Shown piece by piece: positions 32,732 to 40,802 of a DNA stretch of 44,132 nucleotides (position 1 is its first letter; the number at the start of each line of letters is the position of its first letter). The notes under the pieces are model-generated. The model was not told where the DNA came from, made no database searches, and was given only the letters and a program-made list of their open reading frames with translations. Source of the DNA: Comamonadaceae bacterium (GTDB lineage Bacteria > Pseudomonadota > Gammaproteobacteria > Burkholderiales > Burkholderiaceae_C); NCBI GenBank assembly GCA_008080595.1, contig VIKI01000115.1:1-44132 (forward strand). Reading direction: 5' to 3'. Both the position numbers and the translations under genes were made by a program.

Positions 32732-33441
32732 GGGGTGGTTGCCGCTGCGAGCGGGGTGCGGCGCTGGTCGTTCTGGAGTGCGCCGTCTTCCATCCTCAAT
32801 TGGCGCTGGGCGCGGGCCCCCAGGGCGCTGTCGTGGGTCACCATGATCAGGGTGACGCCCTGGGCGTTGAGGCCTTCCAGCAGGTGAATCACCTCTTCGC
32901 CGGTGGCGCGATCCAGGTTGCCAGTGGGTTCGTCGGCCAGAATCATCGCCGGTTGCATGATGGTGGCGCGGGCAATCGCCACCCGCTGGCGCTGCCCGCC
33001 CGAGAGTTCATCGGGTCGGTGCTGGGCCCGTTGCTCCAGGCCGTAGTCTTTCAGGGCTTGTTGGACGCGCACCTCACGTTGAGCTGGAGCCAGACCGGCC
33101 AACACCATCGGCAGGGCAATGTTCTCGGCGGCGCTCAGGCGCGGCACCAGGTGAAAACTCTGGAACACAAAGCCGATGCGTTGGCTGCGCACCTGGGCTT
33201 GTTCGTCGGGCGAGAGCGTGGTCACATCACGCCCCTCCAGTCGGTAGATGCCGGTGTTGGGCCGATCCAGCAAACCCAGCAGATTGAGCAGGGTGGATTT
33301 GCCCGAGCCTGACGGCCCCATCACCGCCACATATTCGCCCGCCGTGATCGACAGGTTCAGGTTGCGCAGCGCATGCACCTCGGAGTCGCCCAGGTGAAAC
33401 ACCCGCTCGATCCCGGCCAGCTCGATTTGCGCGGTGCTCAT
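32713..33441 (-). CDS. ABC transporter ATP-binding protein (MacB/LolD type)
   Basis: A 242-residue ATPase with Walker A '[15 protein letters not shown]', the Q-loop '[25 protein letters not shown]', signature '[14 protein letters not shown]', Walker B '[12 protein letters not shown]' and switch '[21 protein letters not shown]'. The pattern is that of stand-alone MacB/LolD ATPases, which power export by pulling on the permease. The start overlaps the adaptor stop by ATGA; the C-terminus overlaps the permease start. The two permease genes downstream complete the complex. Confidence 0.93.
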   Translation of the reverse strand: MSTAQIELAGIERVFHLGDSEVHALRNLNLSITAGEYVAVMGPSGSGKSTLLNLLGLLDRPNTGIYRLEGRDVTTLSPDEQAQVRSQRIGFVFQSFHLVPRLSAAENIALPMVLAGLAPAQREVRVQQALKDYGLEQRAQHRPDELSGGQRQRVAIARATIMQPAMILADEPTGNLDRATGEEVIHLLEGLNAQGVTLIMVTHDSALGARAQRQLRMEDGALQNDQRRTPLAAATTPCAAPT

Positions 33442-34595
33442 TTTTTGGAGGTGTCGTCAGCCACAAACGGGATGCCGGCTTTGACCCCTTCCCGATCCAG
33501 CGATGTCACCACCCGGTCACCCACCACCAGGCCTTCCAGCACCTCGGTGAATTCCCAGTTGGCCAAGCCGGTTTTGAGCTGGCGCTGCTGCAGCGTGCCA
33601 TCCGACCCGGCCAGCAACACGCGGCCACCTTCCTGCAAGGCCGAGGTGGGCACACGCACCACTTTGTCACGCACCGCCAGCACCACCTCCACATCGGCGC
33701 TGTAACCGACCAGCAGGTGGGGTTGGGTTTGCTCAGGATCGAGGGTGGCTTCAATGTCGACCGTGCGGGCCTGTTTTTCAACAGCTGAGACATAGGGGGC
33801 CACGCGCTTGACCTTGCCGGGGAAAGATTGCTTGGGCAGTGCGTCAAAGCTGATGCGCACGGTCTGCCCGGCGCTCATCTTGGGGGCATCGACCTCGTCC
33901 ATCGGGGCGCGCACGTAGAGGCAGCTGTCGTCAATCAGGTCAATCGCCGGTGGGGTCGGCACACCGGGCGGTGACGGTGTGGCGTATTCACCGACCTCGC
34001 CCACAATTTTGGCCACCGTGCCGGCAAAAGGGGCGTAGAGCACGGTGCGGTTTTGTTCTACGCGAGTGGCTTTCAGTCGGGCCAGGGTTTGCACCACATC
34101 GGCCTTGGCTGCGTCGCAACCCGCACGCCGGGCCTGGGCCTCGGTGCGGGCCTGTTCGTCACGCGAGCCCGAGACAAAGCCTTGCTTGAACAGGGATTCT
34201 TGCCTTGCCGCCTCGCGCTCGGCGTTGGCGGCCACGGTGCAGGCCTCGGTGACGCGCTGGCGGGCGGTGTCCACCTGGGTCAGGGCCAGCGCACTTTGGG
34301 CTTGCTGGTCGTCGTTCCAGAGCTTCATCAGCAACTGGCCTTTTTTGACCTTGTCACCCTCCTTGACCGCCAGCACTTCGATGCGCCCGCCGATGGTGGC
34401 CGACAGCTTGGTGCGCTGGCAGGCCTCGACCGTACCGGCCCGGGTGTTGGCAATGCTGGACTCGACCCGGCCCTGGTCAATGGTGCTCAGCATGACGGCC
34501 ATTGGCTTGGGCCGCTTGAGCCACCAGATGCCAGCGCCCAGGAGGCAGACAACGAGCAAAACCAGCAGGAGGCGACGAATCAGCGTGGTGGACAT
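33438..34595 (-). CDS. HlyD/MacA-type efflux periplasmic adaptor
   Basis: A protein of about 385 residues with one N-terminal membrane anchor ('RRLLLVLLVVCLLGAGIWWL') and a membrane-fusion fold. The lipoyl half-motifs ('GGRIEVLAVKEGDKVKKGQLLMKL' and 'LYAPFAGTVAKIVGEVGEYA') flank a coiled-coil hairpin (about 95-180) and are followed by beta-barrel segments. It bridges the inner-membrane transporter to an outer-membrane channel, which is not encoded in this operon. The ATG at 34595 is preferred; a TTG at 34613 would add six residues. It heads the operon with ATPase and two permeases. Confidence 0.9.
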   Translation of the reverse strand: MSTTLIRRLLLVLLVVCLLGAGIWWLKRPKPMAVMLSTIDQGRVESSIANTRAGTVEACQRTKLSATIGGRIEVLAVKEGDKVKKGQLLMKLWNDDQQAQSALALTQVDTARQRVTEACTVAANAEREAARQESLFKQGFVSGSRDEQARTEAQARRAGCDAAKADVVQTLARLKATRVEQNRTVLYAPFAGTVAKIVGEVGEYATPSPPGVPTPPAIDLIDDSCLYVRAPMDEVDAPKMSAGQTVRISFDALPKQSFPGKVKRVAPYVSAVEKQARTVDIEATLDPEQTQPHLLVGYSADVEVVLAVRDKVVRVPTSALQEGGRVLLAGSDGTLQQRQLKTGLANWEFTEVLEGLVVGDRVVTSLDREGVKAGIPFVADDTSKK

Positions 34596-34711
34596 GCGGG
34601 AATCTTTCGGCAAAGCGGTTGTTTCATTCTAGGCTTGGCTGTGAACGCAGTAATATCTTCCCCAAATAATCAGGATTCATTGTGGGCAGTATCAAAGGAA
34701 GAGGCGACAAC

Positions 34712-35851
34712 TTGACGACACCCAGACGATGGTTTGGGCGTGGTGTGGAGGCTTTGCTTGGCACCGAAAAGGCCATGCGTATTCGCACCAGCCAATTTCT
34801 GCTGGCTGCCGTGTTGATGCTGGCTTGTGTCGGGGTGCTGTATTTCATGCGGGCCGCAGGCATCGAGGGCATGGGCGATGTCGATACCTGGGCGGCTTTT
34901 TCCTGTGGCGGCTTGGTGGTGATCTATGCCTTGATCCGCAGTGGGTTTTCGTGCCGTATGGCCGACCCCTCCCTGACATTTGTGCAAATGCTCTATGCCA
35001 TTGCCTGCAATGCGGCTGCGTTTCATATTGCGGGTCATGGTCGAGGTGTAACTTTGCCGATTCTGTCGGTGATTTTGATGTTTGGCATGTTCGGTTTGTC
35101 GATGCGCCAGGTGGTGTATGTGGCGCTGTACGGAATGATTCTGTTTTGTCTGTCCGCAGCTTATGCACTGAATCAGCTGTCAACGGACGAACCGGTTGAC
35201 CTGTTTGTTGCGTACATCTTCATGGTGTTTGTGGTTTTGTCGGCCACCACCTTTCTGACCTGGCGACTGCAGCAAATGAGTGCTTACATGCGCAACCAGA
35301 AAAACCAGTTGGCCTTGGCATTGGACAAGATTCAGCAAATTGCCACATGTGACGAGCTCACCGGCATTGCCAACCGCCGCTTTATGCTGGAAAAAATTCA
35401 AGACGAACTGCAACGCGCTGAACGTAATGCACAACCGTTGTTGTTGGCCATACTTGACATTGACCATTTCAAGCAGATCAATGACAAGCATGGGCATCCG
35501 GCAGGTGATCTGGTTCTGCAGGCGTTTGTGGCTGTGGTGCAAAGTGCGATTCGTGGCAATGACACGCTGGCGCGTTGGGGTGGCGAGGAATTCGTGATCT
35601 TGCTCACCGAGACTGACATGTCGGTTGGCTTGGTCTGCCTGGAAAGAATTCGCGCCAAAGTGGCTGAGGCGGAAGTTCTTGTGGGTGGCCTCGGCTTGAA
35701 GTTGACCGTCTCTATCGGCGTGACTCAATACCGCTGCGGGGAGAGCTTTGAGAGCACCATGGCACGTGCAGATTCTGCGCTGTATGAAGCCAAAACCCAA
35801 GGCCGCAACCGGCTTGTGTGGGGTGGCTCGTCACAATCAGTTTATTCCTGA
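34712..35851 (+). CDS. Membrane diguanylate cyclase (GGDEF)
   Basis: A protein of about 379 residues with five or six transmembrane helices in the first 190 residues, a short coiled linker ('QQMSAYMRNQKNQLALALDKIQQIATC'), and a C-terminal GGDEF domain. The active site is 'GGEEF', and the allosteric inhibitory I-site RxxD ('RGND') is exactly five residues upstream, so c-di-GMP feedback is expected. 'DELTGIANRRFM' and 'DIDHFKQINDKHGHPAGD' are standard. A TTG at 34712 is preceded by GGAAGAGG at good spacing; a GTG at 34682 is the alternative. It raises c-di-GMP, opposing the HD-GYP gene upstream. It stands alone, divergent from the export operon. Confidence 0.9.
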   Translation: MTTPRRWFGRGVEALLGTEKAMRIRTSQFLLAAVLMLACVGVLYFMRAAGIEGMGDVDTWAAFSCGGLVVIYALIRSGFSCRMADPSLTFVQMLYAIACNAAAFHIAGHGRGVTLPILSVILMFGMFGLSMRQVVYVALYGMILFCLSAAYALNQLSTDEPVDLFVAYIFMVFVVLSATTFLTWRLQQMSAYMRNQKNQLALALDKIQQIATCDELTGIANRRFMLEKIQDELQRAERNAQPLLLAILDIDHFKQINDKHGHPAGDLVLQAFVAVVQSAIRGNDTLARWGGEEFVILLTETDMSVGLVCLERIRAKVAEAEVLVGGLGLKLTVSIGVTQYRCGESFESTMARADSALYEAKTQGRNRLVWGGSSQSVYS

Positions 35852-35863
35852 ACCTCAAAGGGT

Positions 35864-36199
35864 ATGTCATAAAACTGGGTTACACCATTTTGTCTGACCC
35901 TTAAATTTCTGCACGACTGTGGCGATTTTGGCGAGCTCGACACCGGCAGCACCAGCTTGGCGTTTTCCTCGCGCAAGCTGATGACCGAATTGCCGCCCCC
36001 CCAAACTGCCGATGTCAAGGCCCCGAGTTTTGAGATTGCTTTCACCACCGATGATGTGGCCGCTGCCGTGGTGCGTGCTGTGGCCGCAGGTGCACCGCTG
36101 ATGCAGCCACCCGAGCAGATGCCCTGGGGCCAGACCGTGGCCTATGTGGCGGATCTGGATAGATTTTTGGTGGAAATCTGCACCCCGATGGCATTGTAA
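35864..36199 (+). pseudogene. VOC/glyoxalase-family protein remnant
   Basis: The C-terminal half is clear ('GDFGELDTGSTSLAFSSRKLM', then 'PSFEIAFTTDDVAAAVVRAVAAGAPLMQPPEQMPWGQTVAYVADLDRFLVEICTP'). The first half is damaged. ATG 35864 begins MS, but the next codon is a stop; inserting one T would give MSLKLGYTIL, the usual VOC start. The segment between 'YTIL' and 'KFLHDCGDFGEL' (the 'YV..V..TVAFYE..FGL' helix) is missing. At least two lesions are therefore present. The gene followed the diguanylate cyclase closely (12 bp). Confidence 0.7.
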
Positions 36200-36250
36200 A
36201 TGCTATAAAAAAAGTAGCTGCTTGCGCATTGATTTATTGGGATTCAGGCC
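36200..36250. repeat. Comamonadaceae-type short stem-loop repeat (copy 4)
   Basis: 'gctataaaaaaagtagctgcttgcgc' followed by 'attgatttattgggattcaggcc'. It begins immediately after the VOC remnant stop and separates it from the convergent DUF6463 gene. Confidence 0.55.
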
Positions 36251-36260
36251 GTTTTGTCAC

Positions 36261-36629
36261 TTATTTTTGCCGCAGGAGCGCAATTCCAGGTGGAAGACAC
36301 AGCCAGAAGCCCGAAACCGGCATCCACAGTGCTCCCATGGCGCAGAGCAAAAGCATCAACCAGCCCAGCGTTGGCATGGCGCGGGTGCTTGGGTGTTGCT
36401 CCAGCGCGTCAATGGCCAGGCCCAATGCCAGCAGGGGGCCGCCAAACAGCATGAACCAGGCGGCAACACCTCGCGTTGGGTCGTGGCCCACGCTGTCCCA
36501 CCATCCACCACTGGCCATGGCCGTCAGCGGGGTTTGGAACATGACCAGTCCGACCAGTGTGTGCAGAGCGGCAACCGCCATGATCCAGCGGCCGATCCAG
36601 CGGGTGGGTGGGGTGTCAAGGGTTTGCAT
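36261..36629 (-). CDS. Small membrane protein, DUF6463-like
   Basis: A 122-residue protein with four predicted helices ('WIMAVAALHTLVGLVMF', 'GVAAWFMLFGGPLLALGLAIDAL', 'TLGWLMLLLCAMGALWMPVSG', C-terminal 'WLCLPPGIALL'). The 'GWWDSVGHDPTRGVAAWF' loop is characteristic of the DUF6463 family. Function is unknown. The start has GGAGAAG upstream. It is the last gene of the TetR-led operon, 12 bp after the ABC1 kinase stop, so it may accompany the kinase at the membrane. Confidence 0.7.
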   Translation of the reverse strand: MQTLDTPPTRWIGRWIMAVAALHTLVGLVMFQTPLTAMASGGWWDSVGHDPTRGVAAWFMLFGGPLLALGLAIDALEQHPSTRAMPTLGWLMLLLCAMGALWMPVSGFWLCLPPGIALLRQK

Positions 36630-36641
36630 GCTGAGCTTCTC

Positions 36642-37943
36642 CTAAAAAATCCAGGCGTTGCCGGTGTGTACCCGTGCCCCCATGGCACGCAGCATCTGAA
36701 CCAGCCCCAGGTGCGCCCGGTCAAAGTAGGGCAGATCGGGCGGCACGGCTTGCAGGTGCTGCATCACTTGGCGATGCTCTGCACCTGGACGCGGTGGCAG
36801 GGGGAGCTGGCCAAAGTCATACATCGTGCTGCGAAACGGCAGGCACTGCCAGTCTTGCATGGCTTGTAATGCGGGCAGCAACTCGGTGCAGAACACCGCC
36901 TCGCTCATGGCCGGGTCGATCAGGCCGAGCTGGGTGTAGGCGGCTTGCAGCGCGGAGGTGTCTTTCGGGCGGCACAACACGGCACACCAGGCGCGGGTAA
37001 GGCCGTTGCAAAACGCCGGGTCGAGCGTGCGGGTACAGCCAAAGTCGAGCAGTCCGAGCTGGCCACCGGGCATGAACAGAAAGTTGCCGGGGTGTGGGTC
37101 GGTTTGCAGGCGCTGCAGCACAAAACAGCTGTGCAGAAACAAGTCAAACAGCAACTGGCCGTAGTGGTCACGCTCGGCCTGACTGGGGTGGGTGGCCAGC
37201 CAGGCCTCCAGGTGTAGGCCGTCCAGCTTGTGCATGGTGAGCACTCGAGCGGTGCTGTGGCTGGGCACCGGCTGCGGCACGACCAGCCAGGGCTTGGGCA
37301 GATGCTGGGCAAACCACTGCAACTGGCTGGCTTCTTGCACATAGTCCAGCTCCTGCGCCAGGGTGGTGCTGATGTCGGCCAGTGTGCGTTCCAGTACCTG
37401 CGGCTTGGGCATGGCCGCAGTGTGCTGGCCCAGGGTGGAAAGCAGCAGGCGCAGCAACTGCAAATCGCTTTGCATAGTGGCGGCCATGCCGGGGTATTGC
37501 AGTTTGACGGCCACCGCCTCACCGGTATGCAGCGTGGCGGCGTGCACCTGGCCCAGGCTGGCGGCGGCAAAGGCGTGGGGTTCAAACTGGGCAAACAAGT
37601 CGTCCGGGCCTTGACCAAACTCCTGGCGCAGCAGTTTGAGCACCAGCGCCCGGTTCAGCGGCGTGGCCTGGTAGTGGGCTCGCGCCAGTTGCTGGCGCAT
37701 GGCTTCGGGCAGCAGCCCGATGTCCATGCTCAGCAGTTGCGAGGCTTTCAGCGCCACACCTTTGAGCTGGTTGAGTGCTTGAAAGGCGATGCGGCCAAGC
37801 GCTTCGTCATGCGCATCGGTGTTGGTGGTGGCTTGTACCCGTTGTCGGGCCGAGTGCGCCAGTTGCGCCACGCCTGCACGGGCCACCGCCACGCCCACCA
37901 CGGCGCTACGGGCCAGCTTACCGGTGCGCGGTGCTTGCGGCAT
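36642..37943 (-). CDS. ABC1/UbiB-family (AarF/ADCK) atypical kinase
   Basis: A 433-residue protein with the UbiB/ADCK fold. The family-specific K-x-G-Q motif appears as 'ALKASQLLSMD' (S replaces G); 'AAASLGQVHAATL' is the alanine-rich loop, Lys is in 'VAVKLQYPG', the catalytic loop is 'QTDPHPGNFLFMP' and the metal-binding motif is 'LLDFGCTR'. Family members support ubiquinone synthesis or lipid homeostasis. It overlaps the DUF2867 gene by 26 bp and lies between it and DUF6463. Membership of a TetR-controlled operon suggests a conditional, lipid-linked role, not general ubiquinone synthesis. Confidence 0.88.
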   Translation of the reverse strand: MPQAPRTGKLARSAVVGVAVARAGVAQLAHSARQRVQATTNTDAHDEALGRIAFQALNQLKGVALKASQLLSMDIGLLPEAMRQQLARAHYQATPLNRALVLKLLRQEFGQGPDDLFAQFEPHAFAAASLGQVHAATLHTGEAVAVKLQYPGMAATMQSDLQLLRLLLSTLGQHTAAMPKPQVLERTLADISTTLAQELDYVQEASQLQWFAQHLPKPWLVVPQPVPSHSTARVLTMHKLDGLHLEAWLATHPSQAERDHYGQLLFDLFLHSCFVLQRLQTDPHPGNFLFMPGGQLGLLDFGCTRTLDPAFCNGLTRAWCAVLCRPKDTSALQAAYTQLGLIDPAMSEAVFCTELLPALQAMQDWQCLPFRSTMYDFGQLPLPPRPGAEHRQVMQHLQAVPPDLPYFDRAHLGLVQMLRAMGARVHTGNAWIF

Positions 37944-38454
37944 GCGCCACCTGTTTCAGCATGATCGGCACGATGAGCTGGTGCACCGGCCCCACCACCG
38001 CCATGTAGAGGCGACCCAGCCGGTTGTGGTTGTGCACCACGGTGCTGACCGAGACCATCGGCTGGCCTAGCTCTTGGTGCTTGAACACCGAGACTTGTAC
38101 GCGCAGGTGCTTGTCGTCGTCACAGACGATCACCTCATTGGCCGCCAGGTGGATCAGGCTGAAGATGCCCACACGTTCACCCACTTGGTAGCTGCTGGCG
38201 GGCTTGGTGCTGGGCGGCAAGTGCATGGCCCCCAGGTGTTTCAGGCCGACCAGCCGCACCGCCTGGTTGCGCACCGCCATCAAAAAATCCATCCAGCGCG
38301 GCGTTTTGCCCATGACAGCCAGATATGTTTCCATGGCGCTGGCATCGGGGCACGGGTCGGCAAAACAATAGCAGTCAGCAAAGTCAGCGCCTGCTGTCTG
38401 AGTGGCAATGTGGCTGTGGGTGGGCAGGGCTTGCCGGGTGATTGGGGTGCTCAT
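37918..38454 (-). CDS. DUF2867 family protein
   Basis: A 178-residue protein. 'GADFADCYCFADPCPDASAMETYLAVMGKTPRWMDFLMAVRNQAVRLVGLKHLG' and the later 'YQVGERVGIFSLIHLAANEVIVCDDDKHLRVQVSVFKHQ' and 'NRLGRLYMAVVGPVHQLIVPIMLKQ' match the DUF2867 pattern, a SRPBCC-like fold. The function of the family is not known; lipid or small-molecule binding is plausible. It overlaps the TetR gene by ATGA and the kinase gene by 26 bp, so its expression is tied to both. Confidence 0.8.
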   Translation of the reverse strand: MSTPITRQALPTHSHIATQTAGADFADCYCFADPCPDASAMETYLAVMGKTPRWMDFLMAVRNQAVRLVGLKHLGAMHLPPSTKPASSYQVGERVGIFSLIHLAANEVIVCDDDKHLRVQVSVFKHQELGQPMVSVSTVVHNHNRLGRLYMAVVGPVHQLIVPIMLKQVAHAASTAHR

Positions 38455-39203
38455 GCTTGGGCCTTGGGTTTGGCTGCGGCACTTTGCAGACCCTGGCGGG
38501 CCAGTTGCATCAGGCTGGTGAGCCCGTTGCCGTCTTGCAGCAGGCGGGTGAGCTGGCTGCGCAGCACAAAGCCGCCCAGCTCCAGCAGCTTGTCGATCAG
38601 GCCGCTGCGCAGGGCCAGCACCAGCACGCCCAGGCCCATGTCAACCAGCTGAGTGGTGTTGGCAAACTGCTCCGAGCTGTCGCGCAGCCAGTGGCTGATG
38701 ACGGCGTAGACCGAGTCGGCCAGCAAACCTGCCAGGCTGCCCTTGAAGCCACAGGGAGGCAGCTCGCCAGACAGTTCCGCTGCGTCGAGCATTTCGGCGT
38801 AAGCGGTTCGCAGCGCGGCTTTGCCGGGCAGGGCATCACTGAGCAGCGACAGCGGCAAACGCCCGACCAGCTGGTAGGCCAGGGCGACAAATTCGCGGTC
38901 GGCCAGCAGCTCATCGAGCACGCTGTCCATCAGCAACTGCATGCGCTCTTGCAGGCCAAAACTCGCCAGCCCCTTGGTTTTGCCCATGCGGGTGAGGGCA
39001 TCACCAATGGCTTGCTCAAAGTAGGCCAGCACCAGTTTTTCTTTGGTGGGAAAGTATTTGTAGATGGTGGCATCACCCAGACCGGCCGTGCGGGCGATTT
39101 GTTTCATGGTGGTGCCGTCAAACCCGTGCTGGGTCATCAGGTCCACCGCAGTGCGGATCAGCAGGCGGTGGTTTTGGGCTTGTTGGGTTTTGGTTGTGCG
39201 CAT
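38451..39203 (-). CDS. TetR/AcrR family transcriptional regulator
   Basis: A 250-residue regulator. The helix-turn-helix region is 'HRLLIRTAVDLMTQHGFDGTTMKQIARTAGLGDATIYKYFPTKEKLVLAYFEQ' (about residues 12-63), followed by a larger than usual helical ligand domain. It leads the operon with DUF2867, ABC1 kinase and DUF6463, and probably represses it. A perfect 12-bp-arm inverted repeat lies 15-47 bp upstream of the start, a plausible autoregulatory operator. The inducer is unknown; membrane-lipid stress is a guess from the target genes. Confidence 0.9.
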   Translation of the reverse strand: MRTTKTQQAQNHRLLIRTAVDLMTQHGFDGTTMKQIARTAGLGDATIYKYFPTKEKLVLAYFEQAIGDALTRMGKTKGLASFGLQERMQLLMDSVLDELLADREFVALAYQLVGRLPLSLLSDALPGKAALRTAYAEMLDAAELSGELPPCGFKGSLAGLLADSVYAVISHWLRDSSEQFANTTQLVDMGLGVLVLALRSGLIDKLLELGGFVLRSQLTRLLQDGNGLTSLMQLARQGLQSAAAKPKAQA

Positions 39204-39217
39204 AAAGCAACTTTACT

Positions 39218-39250
39218 ATTAAATAAATGTCTTGTAAACATTTATTTAAT
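39218..39250. promoter_or_regulatory. Perfect inverted repeat, TetR operator candidate
   Basis: ATTAAATAAATG (39218-39229) and CATTTATTTAAT (39239-39250), separated by 9 bp. The site lies 15 bp before the TetR start in an AT-rich promoter, within reach of its -10 and -35 elements. Repression of the TetR-led operon is inferred from location. Confidence 0.65.
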
Positions 39251-39485
39251 GTAGCAAGTTTCTTTTGTGCGGGGAAAAACGTTTTGACAGCGCTGCTGTG
39301 AGTATCCTGGGCCTCATGGGCTTGTTTTGACCAGGGTTTTCAATGCCAAATGATGCTCGAGCCCCCATGTGTAATAAGCGCAAACAGCTATTAAAATAGG
39401 AGTATCTCAGGGCCTTGGCATGAGGGGCGGCTGCCAGCGCAGCCACCGTGGCGACCAGAACTGCAAAATTTTTCAGACGAGCCAT
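39246..39485 (-). pseudogene. Signal-peptide-bearing gene remnant cut by a repeat
   Basis: ATG 39485 begins a clean Sec signal peptide (MARLKNFAVLVATVAALAAA, then PHAKAL), with GGAG about 10 nt upstream. After the expected cleavage site the frame runs directly into the stem-loop repeat at 39371-39405 and then into non-coding sequence without family features. The mature protein therefore appears to be lost. It lies just downstream of the PLP-enzyme gene on the same strand and may once have been the operon's last gene. The call is tentative. Confidence 0.35.
39371..39405. repeat. Comamonadaceae-type short stem-loop repeat (copy 5)
   Basis: 'taataagcgcaaacagct' followed by 'attaaaatagg', in the orientation of copy 3. 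It interrupts the signal-peptide gene remnant. The 332-bp stretch 39204-39535 holds this repeat, the operator at 39218-39250 and that remnant, with nothing else recognisable. Confidence 0.6.
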
Positions 39486-39535
39486 GTTTTTCAAACTCCA
39501 TGAATGGGTAACGGGATGCCAGAGGGGGGACGGGA

Positions 39536-40801
39536 TCAGGGATTGGCTTGCAGCACCGGCCAGCGCTGCTCGATCTGTCCATTACGCACGGCCAGCAGGT
39601 CACCGAATTGCAGCAGCACCGCTTCGGATTGGGTCGGGCGCAAGAACAGGAAATCGTCCACCGCCAGTGCCACGCCCCGGGCGGCGTAAAACCCTTCCTG
39701 GTTGGAGCTGGCATAGATGTCGGCCCGTTGCACCCCGGCAGGCGACTCGGTGTGTGCGAGCCAGTTGCCGCCGTAGGTGAACAAGGTGTCGGCCTTGTTC
39801 CTGTCCCAGGCGGCCAATGGGCCAGCCAGCCATTCCTGAGTCGGTAGCCCGGTGCTGGCATGGCGCTTGAGGACGGGGGTGGCGATGAAGGCCGCAGGCT
39901 CAAAATCTTCCAGCACGGGCAGGTCATAGTGGCTGGGTTTGAGCAGGGCAGAGCCGACCGACACGTCGTTGAGGGGGGAGTCCGTCTCGTGATGGCGAAA
40001 GCTCGGGCTGCCTGCGCCATTGAAAGTCAGCGCCGAATGACTCAACTGCGGGAAGCTGCGGCGCAGGTCGTCGACAAAGGCCGCGTAACGCGCTTTCACT
40101 TTCGGGATTTCTCCGCCTGCCAGAAAACCAGGCAGCCCCATGAGGTGTGCGTCGTAGCCCATAAAGCCTGAGAACGCCAGCTGCTGCGGGTGGCTGGTAA
40201 TGGTTCTCAGCGCCACGGCAGCAGCTTGCGGGTTGGCAAAACCACCCCGGTGCAGACCGACATCAATCTCCAGATTCACGCGCAGCCGAAGCTGTTGACC
40301 CTGCGCCAGTGCCAGGTATTGGGCCAGGCGCTCGGGGGAGTCCACCAGCCATTGCAGTTGCCGCGCCGGGTCAAACGGGCCGCGATGCTGCGCATAGAAG
40401 CTGGCCAGCGCTGCTACCGGCATGGGCTTGCCCAGCAACAGATCCGCGTCGGGTCGCAAGCGGGCCAGGGCCTGGATGAAGGGGCGGTGGAACACCATGC
40501 CGGATCGGGTGGCGGCACGCTTGGCAATGTAGTCCACCAGCGCCGGACTGGGCACTGACTTGACCACGATGCGGTAGTTGCGCGGCGTGCCGCTGCGTGC
40601 AGACTTGACCACGCGGTCAATGTTGCGATCCAGCCGATCCAGGTCAATCAGCAGCACGGGGCGGTCAATGCCTTGTTGGCGCAAGGTCGTGTTGAGCCCG
40701 GCGAAATAGGGCGAATAGCTTGCGCTGGCCTCATGCGGTCGAGCCCAAGCCAAAGCCCCTGCGGCAGTGCCACCGATGAGCAGTGTGCGGCGTGACAGCA
40801 T
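39536..40801 (-). CDS. Tat-exported DSD1/D-threonine-aldolase-like PLP enzyme
   Basis: A 421-residue protein with a twin-arginine signal (MLSRRTLLIGGTAAGALAWA) and a fold-type III (alanine racemase-like) barrel. The PLP lysine is in 'RNYRIVVKSVPSPALVDYI' (about residue 80). 'RLRVNLEIDVGLHRGG', 'FSGFMGYDAHL', 'FNGAGSPSFRHH' and 'LNDVSVGSALLKPSHYDL' fit the DSD1/D-threonine aldolase group, which cleaves or dehydrates hydroxy D-amino acids. Export of a PLP enzyme already loaded with cofactor would explain the Tat route. It starts 1 bp after the stop of the FAD oxidase gene, so they are co-transcribed. The substrate is unknown. Confidence 0.85.
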   Translation of the reverse strand: MLSRRTLLIGGTAAGALAWARPHEASASYSPYFAGLNTTLRQQGIDRPVLLIDLDRLDRNIDRVVKSARSGTPRNYRIVVKSVPSPALVDYIAKRAATRSGMVFHRPFIQALARLRPDADLLLGKPMPVAALASFYAQHRGPFDPARQLQWLVDSPERLAQYLALAQGQQLRLRVNLEIDVGLHRGGFANPQAAAVALRTITSHPQQLAFSGFMGYDAHLMGLPGFLAGGEIPKVKARYAAFVDDLRRSFPQLSHSALTFNGAGSPSFRHHETDSPLNDVSVGSALLKPSHYDLPVLEDFEPAAFIATPVLKRHASTGLPTQEWLAGPLAAWDRNKADTLFTYGGNWLAHTESPAGVQRADIYASSNQEGFYAARGVALAVDDFLFLRPTQSEAVLLQFGDLLAVRNGQIEQRWPVLQANP

Positions 40802-40802
40802 C

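Noticed and set aside
31523-34595. Siderophore-specific or known drug exporter assignment for the MacB operon
   Set aside because: The families are clear, but nothing in the sequence or neighbours indicates the cargo, so no substrate is named.
34053-34715. 220-residue plus-strand frame opposite the HlyD adaptor
   Set aside because: It has no ribosome site or family features, and it overlaps a convincing adaptor gene on the other strand.
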